Below, piece by piece: positions 17,014 to 25,034 of a stretch of 64,000 nt of DNA. The notes beneath the pieces were generated by a model. It was not told the origin of the DNA. It made no database searches and saw nothing but the letters and a program-made list of their open reading frames with translations. The DNA is from Marinobacter iranensis (GTDB lineage: Bacteria > Pseudomonadota > Gammaproteobacteria > Pseudomonadales > Oleiphilaceae): assembly GCF_029207565.1 (NCBI RefSeq), contig NZ_JANCMW010000001.1, positions 124,001 to 188,000 of the forward strand, read 5' to 3'. Position numbers and translations under genes: made by a program. Position 1 is the first letter of the stretch. Every line of letters starts with the position of its first letter.

Positions 17014-17904
17014 ATGTCTGCAATCCGAAAGCCCGCCAAAGACGTGACCATGCCGGTCGATGAGCAGCCACTGGTGCTGCATACCCCGGATGAGGCCGGT
17101 ACTTTGCTGGCGGAGTTCATTCACCGACACCCGGGGCTGATGATACTGACCGGTGCCGGCGTCAGTACGGATTCCGGCATTCCCGATTATCGGGATGGCG
17201 ATGGTGCCTGGAAACGCAAACAGCCGGTGCAACACCAGGACTTCATGACCAGCATGGCAGTGCGCCGGCGTTACTGGGGCCGAAGCCTGATTGGCTGGCC
17301 GGTTATCCGCAATGCCAGGCCCAATATCGCTCACCACCAAGTTTCTGAGCTTGAGTCGCGCAATCACAGCCGGCTGGTTGTCACCCAGAACGTGGACCGC
17401 CTGCATCAGAAGGCTGGCAGCCGTTCAGTGACGGATCTGCACGGTAGGGCAGACGAGGTCATCTGCATGACCTGCGGCTACCGGTGCAAGCGGGATGAGG
17501 TTCACGAGCGTTGTGCGGGCATGAACCCCGGGTTTGAGCAATACTCCGCCGGTGCCGCACCGGACGGCGATGCGGACCTCGAGGTGGACTTCTCTGATTT
17601 TCGCATTGCCGACTGTCCCTGCTGCGACGGTATCCTCAAGCCGGATGTGGTGTTCTTCGGGGATTATGTGCCCAAAGACCGGGTTTATTCCGCGCTGGAC
17701 ACGCTCAAGGCTAGCGACGGCTTGCTGGTGATAGGATCATCTCTGATGGTTTATTCCGGGTTCCGCTTCTGCCGCTACGCCAAAGAGTGGGGCAAACCCA
17801 TGGCCACACTGAATCTGGGCCGCACCCGGGCCGACTCAATGGTGGACCTGAAGCTCAACGCCCGCATCAGCGAAACTCTGGCGACAGCCCTCAACCAACT
17901 TTGA
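17014..17904 (+). CDS. Sir2 family NAD-dependent deacylase
   Basis: A 296-residue sirtuin. NAD-binding motifs LTGAGVSTDSGIPDYR and TQNVDRLHQKAG are present, the catalytic His is in DLHGRADEV, zinc ligands are CMTC and CPCC, and the later motifs GILKPDVVFFGD and GSSLMVYSGFRF are intact. It removes acyl groups from lysines, using NAD and releasing nicotinamide. Start: ATG 17014 is chosen; in-frame GTG codons at 17005 and 17011 are possible, and the open frame runs back to 16843 without homology. It is divergent from ohr, with palindromes between. NAD salvage genes lie 3 kb downstream. Confidence 0.92.
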   Translation: MSAIRKPAKDVTMPVDEQPLVLHTPDEAGTLLAEFIHRHPGLMILTGAGVSTDSGIPDYRDGDGAWKRKQPVQHQDFMTSMAVRRRYWGRSLIGWPVIRNARPNIAHHQVSELESRNHSRLVVTQNVDRLHQKAGSRSVTDLHGRADEVICMTCGYRCKRDEVHERCAGMNPGFEQYSAGAAPDGDADLEVDFSDFRIADCPCCDGILKPDVVFFGDYVPKDRVYSALDTLKASDGLLVIGSSLMVYSGFRFCRYAKEWGKPMATLNLGRTRADSMVDLKLNARISETLATALNQL

Positions 17905-17957
17905 CCCTTCGGAATTTACCTATACGCATCTGCCGCCGGTTTCATTAGCTTGCTTAG

Positions 17958-18698
17958 ATGAACGCCAGTACATATTCCTACCAGTTCCGGCCAGAGAAAG
18001 TTCGTTCCGAATTTTTCAGGCTGCTTCCCATCTCGTTATTCGTGGTGGCATTCGGTGCTGCCTTCGGTTTGGCGGCGGTCCAGAAAGGACTTGAACCGCT
18101 ACAGGCCATCCTGATGAGCTTCACCGTATTTGCCGGCGCCTCCCAGTTCGCGGCCGTGGACATGTGGGGCAGCGAAGTTTCCCTGATCCCCTTGATTGCC
18201 GTAGTTTTCGCGATAAATTCCCGGCATTTGCTGATGGGGGCCTCGCTGTACCCCATGCTCAGGGAAATGTCTCCCGGCCGTCGGTACGGCTTGTTGCTGT
18301 TCCTGACCGACGCCAACTGGGCGGTGTCTGCCCAGGAATATCAGAGCGGAAAACGCAACCTGGAAGTCATCCTCGGCGGCGGGCTCGCCCTCTGGCTGGC
18401 CTGGATTTTCGGAACCTGGCTCGGCGTGTATTTTGGCGGGCTGCTGCAGGATCCCAAGTCTCTGGGGCTGGATATGGTGCTTGGCTGCTTCCTGTTGGCC
18501 ATGGCCCTGGGCGGCAACAAATCACCGCGAACACTGGTGGCCTGGACCGTTGCCGCGATTTCGTCGCTGGCCGCCTGGAAATGGCTACCGCCCAACACCC
18601 ATGTGGTGGTTGGCGCCCTGGCCGGCGGCGCTATCGGCTTCTTCTGGCTGGAAAAGAAGCCTGATGACACTGTGGCTGACGGGGAGACGTCTCCATGA
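17958..18698 (+). CDS. azlC: AzlC family branched-chain amino acid exporter subunit
   Basis: A 246-residue membrane protein with the AzlC pattern (FRLLPISLFVVAFGAAFGLAA, FTVFAGASQFAAVDMW, INSRHLLMGASLYP). It forms the large subunit of the AzlCD exporter for branched-chain amino acids and analogues (YgaZH in E. coli). The stop overlaps the azlD start (ATGA), confirming a two-gene operon. It lies 53 bases after sir2 and may be co-transcribed with it. Confidence 0.93.
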   Translation: MNASTYSYQFRPEKVRSEFFRLLPISLFVVAFGAAFGLAAVQKGLEPLQAILMSFTVFAGASQFAAVDMWGSEVSLIPLIAVVFAINSRHLLMGASLYPMLREMSPGRRYGLLLFLTDANWAVSAQEYQSGKRNLEVILGGGLALWLAWIFGTWLGVYFGGLLQDPKSLGLDMVLGCFLLAMALGGNKSPRTLVAWTVAAISSLAAWKWLPPNTHVVVGALAGGAIGFFWLEKKPDDTVADGETSP

Positions 18699-19018
18699 TG
18701 ATCGAAACCACTACCGCAGGTGTGCTGGCGCTGATTGCCATCATTACGGTCGTCACGCTTGTGACACGGTTTGGCGGCGTGTTCATCATGTCCTTTGTGA
18801 CGATTAACCCTCGCATCGAAAGCTTCATCAACACGATGGCCAGCTCGGTGTTGATCGCGATTATCGTTCCCATGGCATTCAGTGGTGACGCTGGCTCGTT
18901 AGCAGCTTTGGTTGTTACGGCGGTTATCATGCTGGCCACCAAAAAGCCGCTGCCTGCCATTGCGGCAGGTATTACAGCAGCGGGATTGGTCCGTTACTTG
19001 GGGCTCACGACACTATAA
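18695..19018 (+). CDS. azlD: AzlD family small exporter subunit
   Basis: A 107-residue membrane protein with three to four predicted helices and the AzlD layout (TRFGGVFIMSF, FINTMASSVLIAIIVPMAFSGD, MLATKKPLPAIAAGI). It is the small partner of AzlC; the start overlaps the azlC stop by 4 bases. A long inverted repeat begins 22 bases after its stop. Confidence 0.9.
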   Translation: MMIETTTAGVLALIAIITVVTLVTRFGGVFIMSFVTINPRIESFINTMASSVLIAIIVPMAFSGDAGSLAALVVTAVIMLATKKPLPAIAAGITAAGLVRYLGLTTL

Positions 19019-19039
19019 GGCCGACCACCGGATCAGGCT

Positions 19040-19141
19040 GGGGCAGGGACGGTCTCCCAAAAATGTGCGGAGCCAGGGATGGCGGAGCCCAAGCGTACAT
19101 GGACGTATTCAAAGCGTTTTTTGGGAGACCGTCCCTGCCCC
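19040..19141. repeat. Long inverted repeat element (24-bp perfect arms)
   Basis: The left arm at 19040-19063 starts GGGGCAGGGACGGTCTCCC and ends in five A. Its perfect reverse complement is at 19118-19141, with a 54-base interior containing two copies of GCGGAGCC. It separates the convergent azlD and DUF3750 genes. The DUF3750 reading frame ends inside it: its last ten codons and stop come from the element. It resembles the REP/MITE-like intergenic repeats of marine gammaproteobacteria, but no second copy is in this window. It could also act as a bidirectional terminator (GTTTTTTGGGAG). Confidence 0.75.
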
Positions 19142-19942
19142 GGTCGTCTCAGAGGCATCCGGGTCAGAATCCAATTTGGCGGCTTCCGCCATAGGATTGG
19201 TGTTGCGAAGGGCCAGTTCGCCAATACCCGGTAATTTGATGCCGAGTCCCATGGGATTGATGCCCAGAGACAGCCCGAGGATATTCAGCTCGAGCCCCTC
19301 CCGGACGCCCGCCAGAACACCAAAGTAACCACCCAGGGATAACTGATAACCGGCGCCCCCGGGCACCTCAGACACAATGCCATTGCCCAGGTAATCCTTA
19401 CCGATAGCATGGTTGGGAAGAGCCACTTCCATTTCCGGAATCTGGCGGATAACCCAGGCCACAAACGTATTGCTGTTTGGGCCGGGCCAAGCGTTGTATT
19501 CCGTAGGGTAGGGGTAACGCTCAATAACATCACCAAGCTGCTGAATAATCCGTTCTGCCTGTTCACCGCGAATGTCTGCGATTAACTCCGGTAGCGCACC
19601 GTACCATGCGCGATCCGGGTCGTCAGGCCGGGACTGGACCACATAGTGTCGCCACCCGGTCACTTCATGTACGTAGTAGCGGCTGGCACCGACTTCCTTG
19701 GTGCTGATCCAGGTATGCAGCGAAAAATACCCACGCCAGTTGTAGGCGCGTGCACCGTACACCTGCACCACGGCTGCATTTTCCTGTTCCGGTAAAGGAG
19801 CTATCCCTGCACTGGAGCGGTCCGCCGTTCGCCAGCTCCCGGAGTCCTGAAAACCTGCGCAGGCGGCCAGAAGCAACGGTCCTGCCAGCAACAGCGACAA
19901 TGTCAGGGCAAGGCCGATAAAGCAGCGTTTAATGGCTTTCAT
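19109..19942 (-). CDS. DUF3750 family lipoprotein-like exported protein
   Basis: A 277-residue protein with a hydrophobic N-terminus (IGLALTLSLLLAGPLLLAACAG) that could be a lipoprotein signal (Cys28). The DUF3750 core follows: VVQVYGARAYNWRGYFSLHTWISTK, VTGWRHYVVQ, YPTEYNAWPGPNSNTFVAWVIRQ with a conserved NSNTF, and LPNHAIGKDYLG. The NSNTF and HTWI segments suggest a papain-like or NlpC-like hydrolase fold, but that is inference. The final residues GAGTVSQKTL and the stop are encoded by the arm of an inverted repeat, so the original C-terminus was probably different. Confidence 0.8.
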   Translation of the reverse strand: MKAIKRCFIGLALTLSLLLAGPLLLAACAGFQDSGSWRTADRSSAGIAPLPEQENAAVVQVYGARAYNWRGYFSLHTWISTKEVGASRYYVHEVTGWRHYVVQSRPDDPDRAWYGALPELIADIRGEQAERIIQQLGDVIERYPYPTEYNAWPGPNSNTFVAWVIRQIPEMEVALPNHAIGKDYLGNGIVSEVPGGAGYQLSLGGYFGVLAGVREGLELNILGLSLGINPMGLGIKLPGIGELALRNTNPMAEAAKLDSDPDASETTGAGTVSQKTL

Positions 19943-20090
19943 CTGAATCCGGTAATGTGGAGTGATAATGAATTTACGACGGAATGGCTTCAGAGTTCAA
20001 TTGACCCGGAAAGTTCCCGAATGGGGCGCTCCCCTCTACAGATATCCCTCTCATTTGATGGTTGCAGTTTACTGGTATAGGCTGAAAACA

Positions 20091-20113
20091 CAGGCATTCA
20101 AAAGGTATGCCTG
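20091..20113 (+). promoter_or_regulatory. Inverted repeat upstream of the dodecin gene
   Basis: Perfect 7-bp arms CAGGCAT / ATGCCTG around a 9-base spacer, 30 bases before the dodecin ATG. A TTGCAG...TATAGGC pair just upstream could be a promoter. The repeat may be a 5' UTR hairpin or an operator. Confidence 0.35.
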
Positions 20114-20143
20114 ACTGTACACGGCCTTTGAACAGGAGGTGTC

Positions 20144-20359
20144 ATGTCCGACCATCATGTCTACAAGAAGGTGGAAGTGGTTGGCTCTTCGAAGAAAAGC
20201 ATTGAGGACGCCATCGAAAATGCGATTGCCGAATGCAGCAAGAACCTTCGTAACATCGAGTGGTTTGAAGTGCAGGAGACCCGAGGCCATGTGGTTGACG
20301 GCAAAGTCGGACACTATCAGGTTGTACTGAAGGTGGGCTTCAGGATAGAAAACAGCTGA
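20144..20359 (+). CDS. Dodecin family flavin-binding protein
   Basis: A 71-residue protein with the dodecin fold pattern: YKKVEVVGSSKKSIEDAIENAIAECSKNLRNIEWFEVQETRGHV, then YQVVLKVGFRIE. The Trp in IEWFEV corresponds to the residue that stacks on flavin in dodecins, and the length is right for the dodecameric family. Dodecins buffer and store free flavin (or CoA). Strong AGGAGG ribosome site 5 bases before ATG 20144. It probably stands in front of the nicotinamidase-pncB pair (49-base gap). Confidence 0.92.
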   Translation: MSDHHVYKKVEVVGSSKKSIEDAIENAIAECSKNLRNIEWFEVQETRGHVVDGKVGHYQVVLKVGFRIENS

Positions 20360-20408
20360 CATCCGGTAATCAGAACGAATTTCGGTTAAAACCATAGGAG
20401 GTGTTCTT

Positions 20409-20957
20409 ATGGGGACTGGACCAAATGCTCTGTTACTGGTGGATGTTCAATACGATTTCTGTGAAGGCGGCAGTCTGGCTGTGCCGGGCAGTGATGAGAT
20501 TTTCCCTGCGATCAACCAGTGGATCGGCAAGGCGCAAGAAGCGGGCTGGCCCATTCTTGCCAGCCGCGACTGGCATACCGTTGATCACATAAGCTTCAGT
20601 GATCGCGGGGGCCCCTGGCCCGTTCACTGTGTTCAGGATACTCCTGGTGCTGAATTTCACCGGAAAATGGAACTTCCTGATTCGGCCATCCGGGTCAGCA
20701 AGGGAACCGCGTTCGATACCGATGCCTATTCCGCGTTCGACGGTACGCAGTTGGACAGTTATCTCCGCCGCCATGGCATTCACAGGCTTTTCGTGGCCGG
20801 CCTGGCGCTGGATGTGTGCGTTAAGGCGACCGTGAGGGATGCGCTGAAGCTCGGTTTCGAGGTTGAACTCATTACCAGCGGAACCCGTGCCGTTAAGACG
20901 GATGAGGCTCCCGCCGTTTTTGAGCAACTTGAAGAGGAGGGCGCCGAACTGTGCTGA
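20409..20957 (+). CDS. pncA: Nicotinamidase
   Basis: A 182-residue isochorismatase-fold hydrolase. The catalytic triad is visible: Asp12 (LLLVDVQYDF), Lys98 (RVSKGT) and Cys137 (LALDVCVKAT). Metal ligands of nicotinamidases, Asp54-x-His56 (SRDWH) and His73, are present too, as is the PVHCVQDTPGAEF signature. It converts nicotinamide to nicotinate, which PncB then uses. The overlap with pncB (7 bases) makes the salvage role almost certain. AGGAGG precedes the ATG. Confidence 0.93.
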   Translation: MGTGPNALLLVDVQYDFCEGGSLAVPGSDEIFPAINQWIGKAQEAGWPILASRDWHTVDHISFSDRGGPWPVHCVQDTPGAEFHRKMELPDSAIRVSKGTAFDTDAYSAFDGTQLDSYLRRHGIHRLFVAGLALDVCVKATVRDALKLGFEVELITSGTRAVKTDEAPAVFEQLEEEGAELC

Positions 20958-22309
20958 AACGACCTCTGGTTGTAAGAGAAAGCGATCTGTCACTGCTGGT
21001 GGACCTATACGAACTGGCCATGGCCCAGGCGTACTGGTCTGAGGGTATGGACGACACCGCAGTGTTCAGTCTTTTTTTTCGCGAACTCCCGGACAACCGG
21101 AACTTTATCCTCGCCTGTGGTCAGCAGAATGTGGTCCGGGTCATTGAGTCCCTCGCCTTTACGGATGAGCACATAAAACGCCTGGAATCCCTGAACCGTT
21201 TCCAGTCCGGCTTTCTGGACTGGCTGCGAGGATTCCGGTTCAGCGGTTCGGTTCATGCGGTTGCGGAGGGCACCCCCCTGTTTCCCCAGGAGCCTCTGCT
21301 GGAAGTGGAGGGGCCTGTTGCCGAAGTGCAGTTGTTGGAAAGCCTGGTCATGAACTATGTGCACCTGGAATCTGTTTTGGCATCCAAGGCCGTGCGCCTG
21401 ACGTTTGCGGCAGGGGACCGGCCGGTTGTTGACTTCGGCATGAGACGTACCCATGGCGTGGATGCGGCTCACCGGAGTGTGCGGGCCTATCGCCTGGCCG
21501 GGCTTGCCGGAACCAGCAATGTCCTGGCTGGACTGGATTTCAACATGCCGGTCTATGGCACCATGGCTCACAGTTTCGTCCAGGCCTGCCCGGATGAGCT
21601 GGATGCATTCAGGGCTTATGCACGTCTGTACCCGGGCACAACGCTGCTGGTCGATACCTATGACACCCGCACCGCGGTCAGGCGGATTATCCAGTGGCTA
21701 AAGGAGGAACCGGAAGTGCGTATTGGCGGTATCCGCCTGGATTCTGGCGACCTCGCGGCAGAAGCAGTTGATTGTAGGAATATGCTGGATGAAGCCGGCT
21801 TCACCGACATAAAGATCATGGCGAGTGGCGGGTTGAACGAGCACAAGATTGCGAAACTTCTCTCGGCTGCTGCACCTATCGACGGATTTGGCGTTGGCAC
21901 CGCCATTGGAGTCTCGAATGACGAACCGGCACTTGAGCTTGCGTTCAAGATGACTGAATACGCCGACCTTCCGAGGATGAAAAACTCCCCGGGCAAGCAG
22001 TCGTTCCCTGGCAGGAAGCAGATTTACCGTCGCCTTGGGACAGACGGCTGTATAACGCAGGATGTCGTTGCCGGTCGGGATGAAGTATTCGATGGTGATC
22101 CGTTGCTGAAACCGGTAATGAAACACGGGCAAGTGCCCGAGGACGCTATCCCCACGCTGGATGACCAGGTCCGGGCGGCGGAGCAGATGATTGCTACCCT
22201 GCCGCAGCGTTTCCGGTCACTGGAGCCCCTTGGTGAGAATCCGGTTGTCATCAGTGAATTCCTGCGGGCACTGCAGAAAGATACTCTGGCAAAAGTTGGT
22301 GGGGGCTAA
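20951..22309 (+). CDS. pncB: Nicotinate phosphoribosyltransferase
   Basis: A 452-residue enzyme of the longer NAPRTase class, starting at GTG 20951 inside the pncA 3' end. Motifs: LLVDLYELAMAQAYW near the start, FELP-like FRELPDNRNF, VDFGMRRTHG, GTMAHSFVQA, LLVDTYDT, GIRLDSGDL (PRPP site) and GFGVGTAIGV. It makes nicotinate mononucleotide from nicotinate and PRPP in the Preiss-Handler route. Together with PncA it recycles the nicotinamide released by NAD-consuming enzymes such as the nearby Sir2. Its stop overlaps the convergent membrane-protein gene by 4 bases. Confidence 0.93.
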   Translation: MLKRPLVVRESDLSLLVDLYELAMAQAYWSEGMDDTAVFSLFFRELPDNRNFILACGQQNVVRVIESLAFTDEHIKRLESLNRFQSGFLDWLRGFRFSGSVHAVAEGTPLFPQEPLLEVEGPVAEVQLLESLVMNYVHLESVLASKAVRLTFAAGDRPVVDFGMRRTHGVDAAHRSVRAYRLAGLAGTSNVLAGLDFNMPVYGTMAHSFVQACPDELDAFRAYARLYPGTTLLVDTYDTRTAVRRIIQWLKEEPEVRIGGIRLDSGDLAAEAVDCRNMLDEAGFTDIKIMASGGLNEHKIAKLLSAAAPIDGFGVGTAIGVSNDEPALELAFKMTEYADLPRMKNSPGKQSFPGRKQIYRRLGTDGCITQDVVAGRDEVFDGDPLLKPVMKHGQVPEDAIPTLDDQVRAAEQMIATLPQRFRSLEPLGENPVVISEFLRALQKDTLAKVGGG

Positions 22310-22956
22310 CGGAGCATTCGTCGCCTGATAGCACCAACCAGTTGGTTCAGAAGTTCACGTGACTGACCTTCGTAAAGCGTGTGGAATTTTTCCCTCTGCA
22401 CATCCCGTTCGTGGCTGGTGTTCGAGGACAGGGAGTCCTTGCGCAGATCCATGAAATGGCAGGCGGCCAGATGAGCCTTGATGTGATTGTCAATCAACTG
22501 GGTGATTAACTCATCGATTTCAGCATGGCAGAACGGGCGTACCCGGTTGAGGGTGCTACGTGCCTCCAGTGCCGCCCTGCGGGCTTCAAGCCGCAATTCG
22601 CCGGCGGGTTCATCGGATTCCACTGAGCGCAGGAACATCCCCAGCTTGTCATGCAGTAACCAGACCAATGGCCAGATGGCCTCGTAGGCGGCTTTTTCAG
22701 CGGAAAACTGCTCGCCAGCGATGGAATTGCCGGCGTCCGGGGCACCAGGGCTATTGAACTGGGACACACGTATTTCATCCATGTCGTGCCACATGCTGTC
22801 GACCCGCTTTTTCACGGTATCGCTTTGTTCCAATACCTTTCGCCTGGCAGCGGCCCCTGAAAACACCGCAATGATCGCCAGGATGAGAGCTGCAATGGCA
22901 ACGAAAAAAATCAGGTGTGTTGTTGCGAGAAAGTCGAAAAAATAGTCCATTTCCAT
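22306..22956 (-). CDS. Membrane-anchored helical protein of unknown function
   Basis: A 216-residue protein I do not recognise. One N-terminal transmembrane helix (about residues 10-35: TTHLIFFVAIAALILAIIAVFSGAA) is followed by a long, charged, mostly helical cytoplasmic part (LEQSDTVKKRVDSMWHDMDEIRVS; EAIWPLVWLLHDKLGMFLRSV; EIDELITQLIDNHIKAHLAACHFMDLRK). It could start at Met1 or Met3. It is convergent with pncB and 42 bases downstream of the FemAB-like gene, on the same strand, so the two may form an operon. Confidence 0.7.
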   Translation of the reverse strand: MEMDYFFDFLATTHLIFFVAIAALILAIIAVFSGAAARRKVLEQSDTVKKRVDSMWHDMDEIRVSQFNSPGAPDAGNSIAGEQFSAEKAAYEAIWPLVWLLHDKLGMFLRSVESDEPAGELRLEARRAALEARSTLNRVRPFCHAEIDELITQLIDNHIKAHLAACHFMDLRKDSLSSNTSHERDVQREKFHTLYEGQSRELLNQLVGAIRRRMLR

Positions 22957-22998
22957 GGCTGCCCGCTCCGGTTAGTGTCCGCACGAACCCCTGGCCTG

Positions 22999-24168
22999 CT
23001 ACCGATCCTGCTCCGTTTGCCTGAAAGGCAGTGCCCGCAAGGCATCTCCGGCATAGGCCATGACCTGCTCCGCTTCTTCGGTGGTAAATCTCTCAATGGC
23101 ATCGCGAAAGCCCGGATGCATGACGCCGTGCCAGGAGTGAGTGATAACCGGCTCAAACCCCCGAACCAGTTTATGCTCCCCCTGGGCGCCGGCGTCGAAG
23201 CGTGCCAGTGCCAGCCGGATTGCCAGTTCAATGCCTTGATAGTAGCAGGTTTCAAAATGCAGGTGGTCGAATTCCTCCAGGCAGCCCCAGTAGCGACCGT
23301 AGAGCGTATCCTCGCCCTGAAGGAACAGGGCGCCGGCAATCATTTCGCCCTCTTTTACGGCCATGATGATGTGAAGCTGCTCCGCCTGCCTTTCTTTCAG
23401 CAGGTGGAAAAATGTCTTGTTCAGGTACGGCCTTTGGCCTCTTTTCAGATAGGTGGCCTGGTAAAACACATGGAAAGCCGCCAACACATGCTCCGGGATA
23501 TCCTCACCGGAAAAGTGCCGGAATGAAATGCCCTGATCCGCGACCTGTCTCCGTTCCCTTCGGATGGACTTGCGTTTGCGTGATGTCAGCCGGGCCAGGA
23601 AGTCATCGAAGGTGTTGTAGCCATGGTTATACCAGTGGAACTGGCATCCGATCCGGTGAAGCTGCTCCTCGGCGGCCAGCAGTTCCTGGTCCCGTTGCTC
23701 CGGAAACAGCAGGTGCCAGGAATGGGCGCCCAGTGTCTCGGTAATTGAGTGCAGCGATTGCTGAATCCGTTCCGGTGTCATCCACTCCCGCAGCTTCTCT
23801 GAAAATAGCAATCTGGGCCCCTGGCACGGGGTGAAGGGAACGGCCATCAACAGTTTGGGGTAGTAGTCCATGCCGTAACGCTGATAGGCATCGGCCCAGG
23901 CCCAGTCGAACACGTATTCACCCATGGAGTGGGTTTTCAGGTACGCCGGCACTACGCCTGCCAATTCATTGTTCAGGTAGAGCATCAGGTGGGAAGGTGC
24001 CCAGCCCGTGGCGGCGGTTGTGCAGCCAGACTCTTCCAGAGAGAGCAGGAAATCATGGCGAAGGAAGGGCGTGTTGCTGGCCGCGAGCCGGTTCCAGTCT
24101 TCCGGATTGATATCGCACATGGAGCGGGCGGTGTGTATGGTCAGTTCGGGGATACCGGGTTCTGGCAT
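22999..24168 (-). CDS. FemAB-like acyltransferase family protein
   Basis: A 389-residue protein of the peptidoglycan-biosynthesis/recognition FemAB-like family (PF04339 type), built on GNAT-like folds. Hallmarks: NTPFLRHDFLLSLEESGC near the start, LPAYLK-like VVPAYLKTHSMGEYVFDWAWADAYQRYG, YYPKLLMAVPFTP, SRKRKSIRRERRQV, and near the end GRYWGCLEEFDHLHFETCYYQGIELAI and GAQGEHKLVRGFEP. Family members are abundant in proteobacteria and poorly characterised; an acyl- or aminoacyl-transfer function is inferred from fold. It is divergent from the two-component system. Confidence 0.88.
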   Translation of the reverse strand: MPEPGIPELTIHTARSMCDINPEDWNRLAASNTPFLRHDFLLSLEESGCTTAATGWAPSHLMLYLNNELAGVVPAYLKTHSMGEYVFDWAWADAYQRYGMDYYPKLLMAVPFTPCQGPRLLFSEKLREWMTPERIQQSLHSITETLGAHSWHLLFPEQRDQELLAAEEQLHRIGCQFHWYNHGYNTFDDFLARLTSRKRKSIRRERRQVADQGISFRHFSGEDIPEHVLAAFHVFYQATYLKRGQRPYLNKTFFHLLKERQAEQLHIIMAVKEGEMIAGALFLQGEDTLYGRYWGCLEEFDHLHFETCYYQGIELAIRLALARFDAGAQGEHKLVRGFEPVITHSWHGVMHPGFRDAIERFTTEEAEQVMAYAGDALRALPFRQTEQDR

Positions 24169-24347
24169 GGTCTGGGCTACTCCGTAGTTTACCCAGTACC
24201 ATACGTCAGAACGGGGTGTGTAATCACTGTCTGTGAGCCTTCATGCCACCACAGTGGTTTTGTAAAGGTTATGCAAAGGAAAATCGGGTAAATCAGCGGC
24301 CTTGCCGGGTCGTGATAGACTGCCGTCAGTCACAACGGAGGATTGCC

Positions 24348-25034
24348 ATGCAGAACCGGGTGCTGTTGGTTGAAGACGACGAGGAACTGCGGGAACTCTT
24401 GTCCCGCTATCTGACCAATCAGGGGTTTACCGTAAGGGAGGCCGCGAACGGCCGGGACGGATTGTCACTGGCCCTGGGGCAGCACTGCGACATCGTGGTG
24501 CTGGACATAATGTTGCCGGATATCAGTGGCCTGGAAGTCTTGCGACAGTTACGGGCCAGGACCCATCTTCCCGTTGTTCTGCTGACGGCCCGTGGTGATG
24601 AGACGGACCGCATTGTCGGCTTCGAGGTTGGCGCCGATGACTACATTCCCAAGCCCTGCAATCCCCGTGAACTCATCGCCCGGCTTCAGGCGCTGCTAAG
24701 GCGGGTGGCCTGGGACCAGGAAGTGGGCCTGGATGAGACCAGGACCTATGGCGATTTGCGGGTTGAACCGGTACACCGTCGTATCTACCAGAACGACGCG
24801 GTGTTGGATCTGACTGCCACTGAATACGAAGTGTTACAGGTGTTGCTGGCCCATGCCGGGAGTGTGGTGCGTAAGACCGACCTGATGCAATGGGCCCTGG
24901 GGCGCCGCCTGGAAGCTTACGACCGCACTCTGGATATGCACATCAGCAATCTGCGGAAAAAGCTCGGCAATGACGACCCACCCCGTATCGAAACCGTCCG
25001 GGGACTGGGTTACAGCTACCGGGTACCGGTATGA
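24348..25034 (+). CDS. OmpR-family response regulator (CpxR-like)
   Basis: A 228-residue regulator from ATG 24348 (CGGAGG site). Receiver domain: acidic pair EDDEE, phospho-acceptor Asp53 in VVLDIMLPD, Thr in LLTARGD and Lys in YIPKPCNPRE. The C-terminal winged helix (about 130-228) has LTATEYEVLQVLLAHAGSVVRKTDLMQWALGRRLEAYDRTLDMHISNLRKKLG. The YIPKP and RTLDMHISNLRKK patterns point to the CpxR branch. It overlaps its kinase gene by 4 bases (ATGA). It probably responds to envelope stress; this is by family. Confidence 0.92.
   Translation: MQNRVLLVEDDEELRELLSRYLTNQGFTVREAANGRDGLSLALGQHCDIVVLDIMLPDISGLEVLRQLRARTHLPVVLLTARGDETDRIVGFEVGADDYIPKPCNPRELIARLQALLRRVAWDQEVGLDETRTYGDLRVEPVHRRIYQNDAVLDLTATEYEVLQVLLAHAGSVVRKTDLMQWALGRRLEAYDRTLDMHISNLRKKLGNDDPPRIETVRGLGYSYRVPV

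Noticed and set aside
19033..19224. 63-codon minus-strand ORF through the inverted repeat
   Set aside because: Overlaps the DUF3750 gene in another frame and simply reads the repeat.
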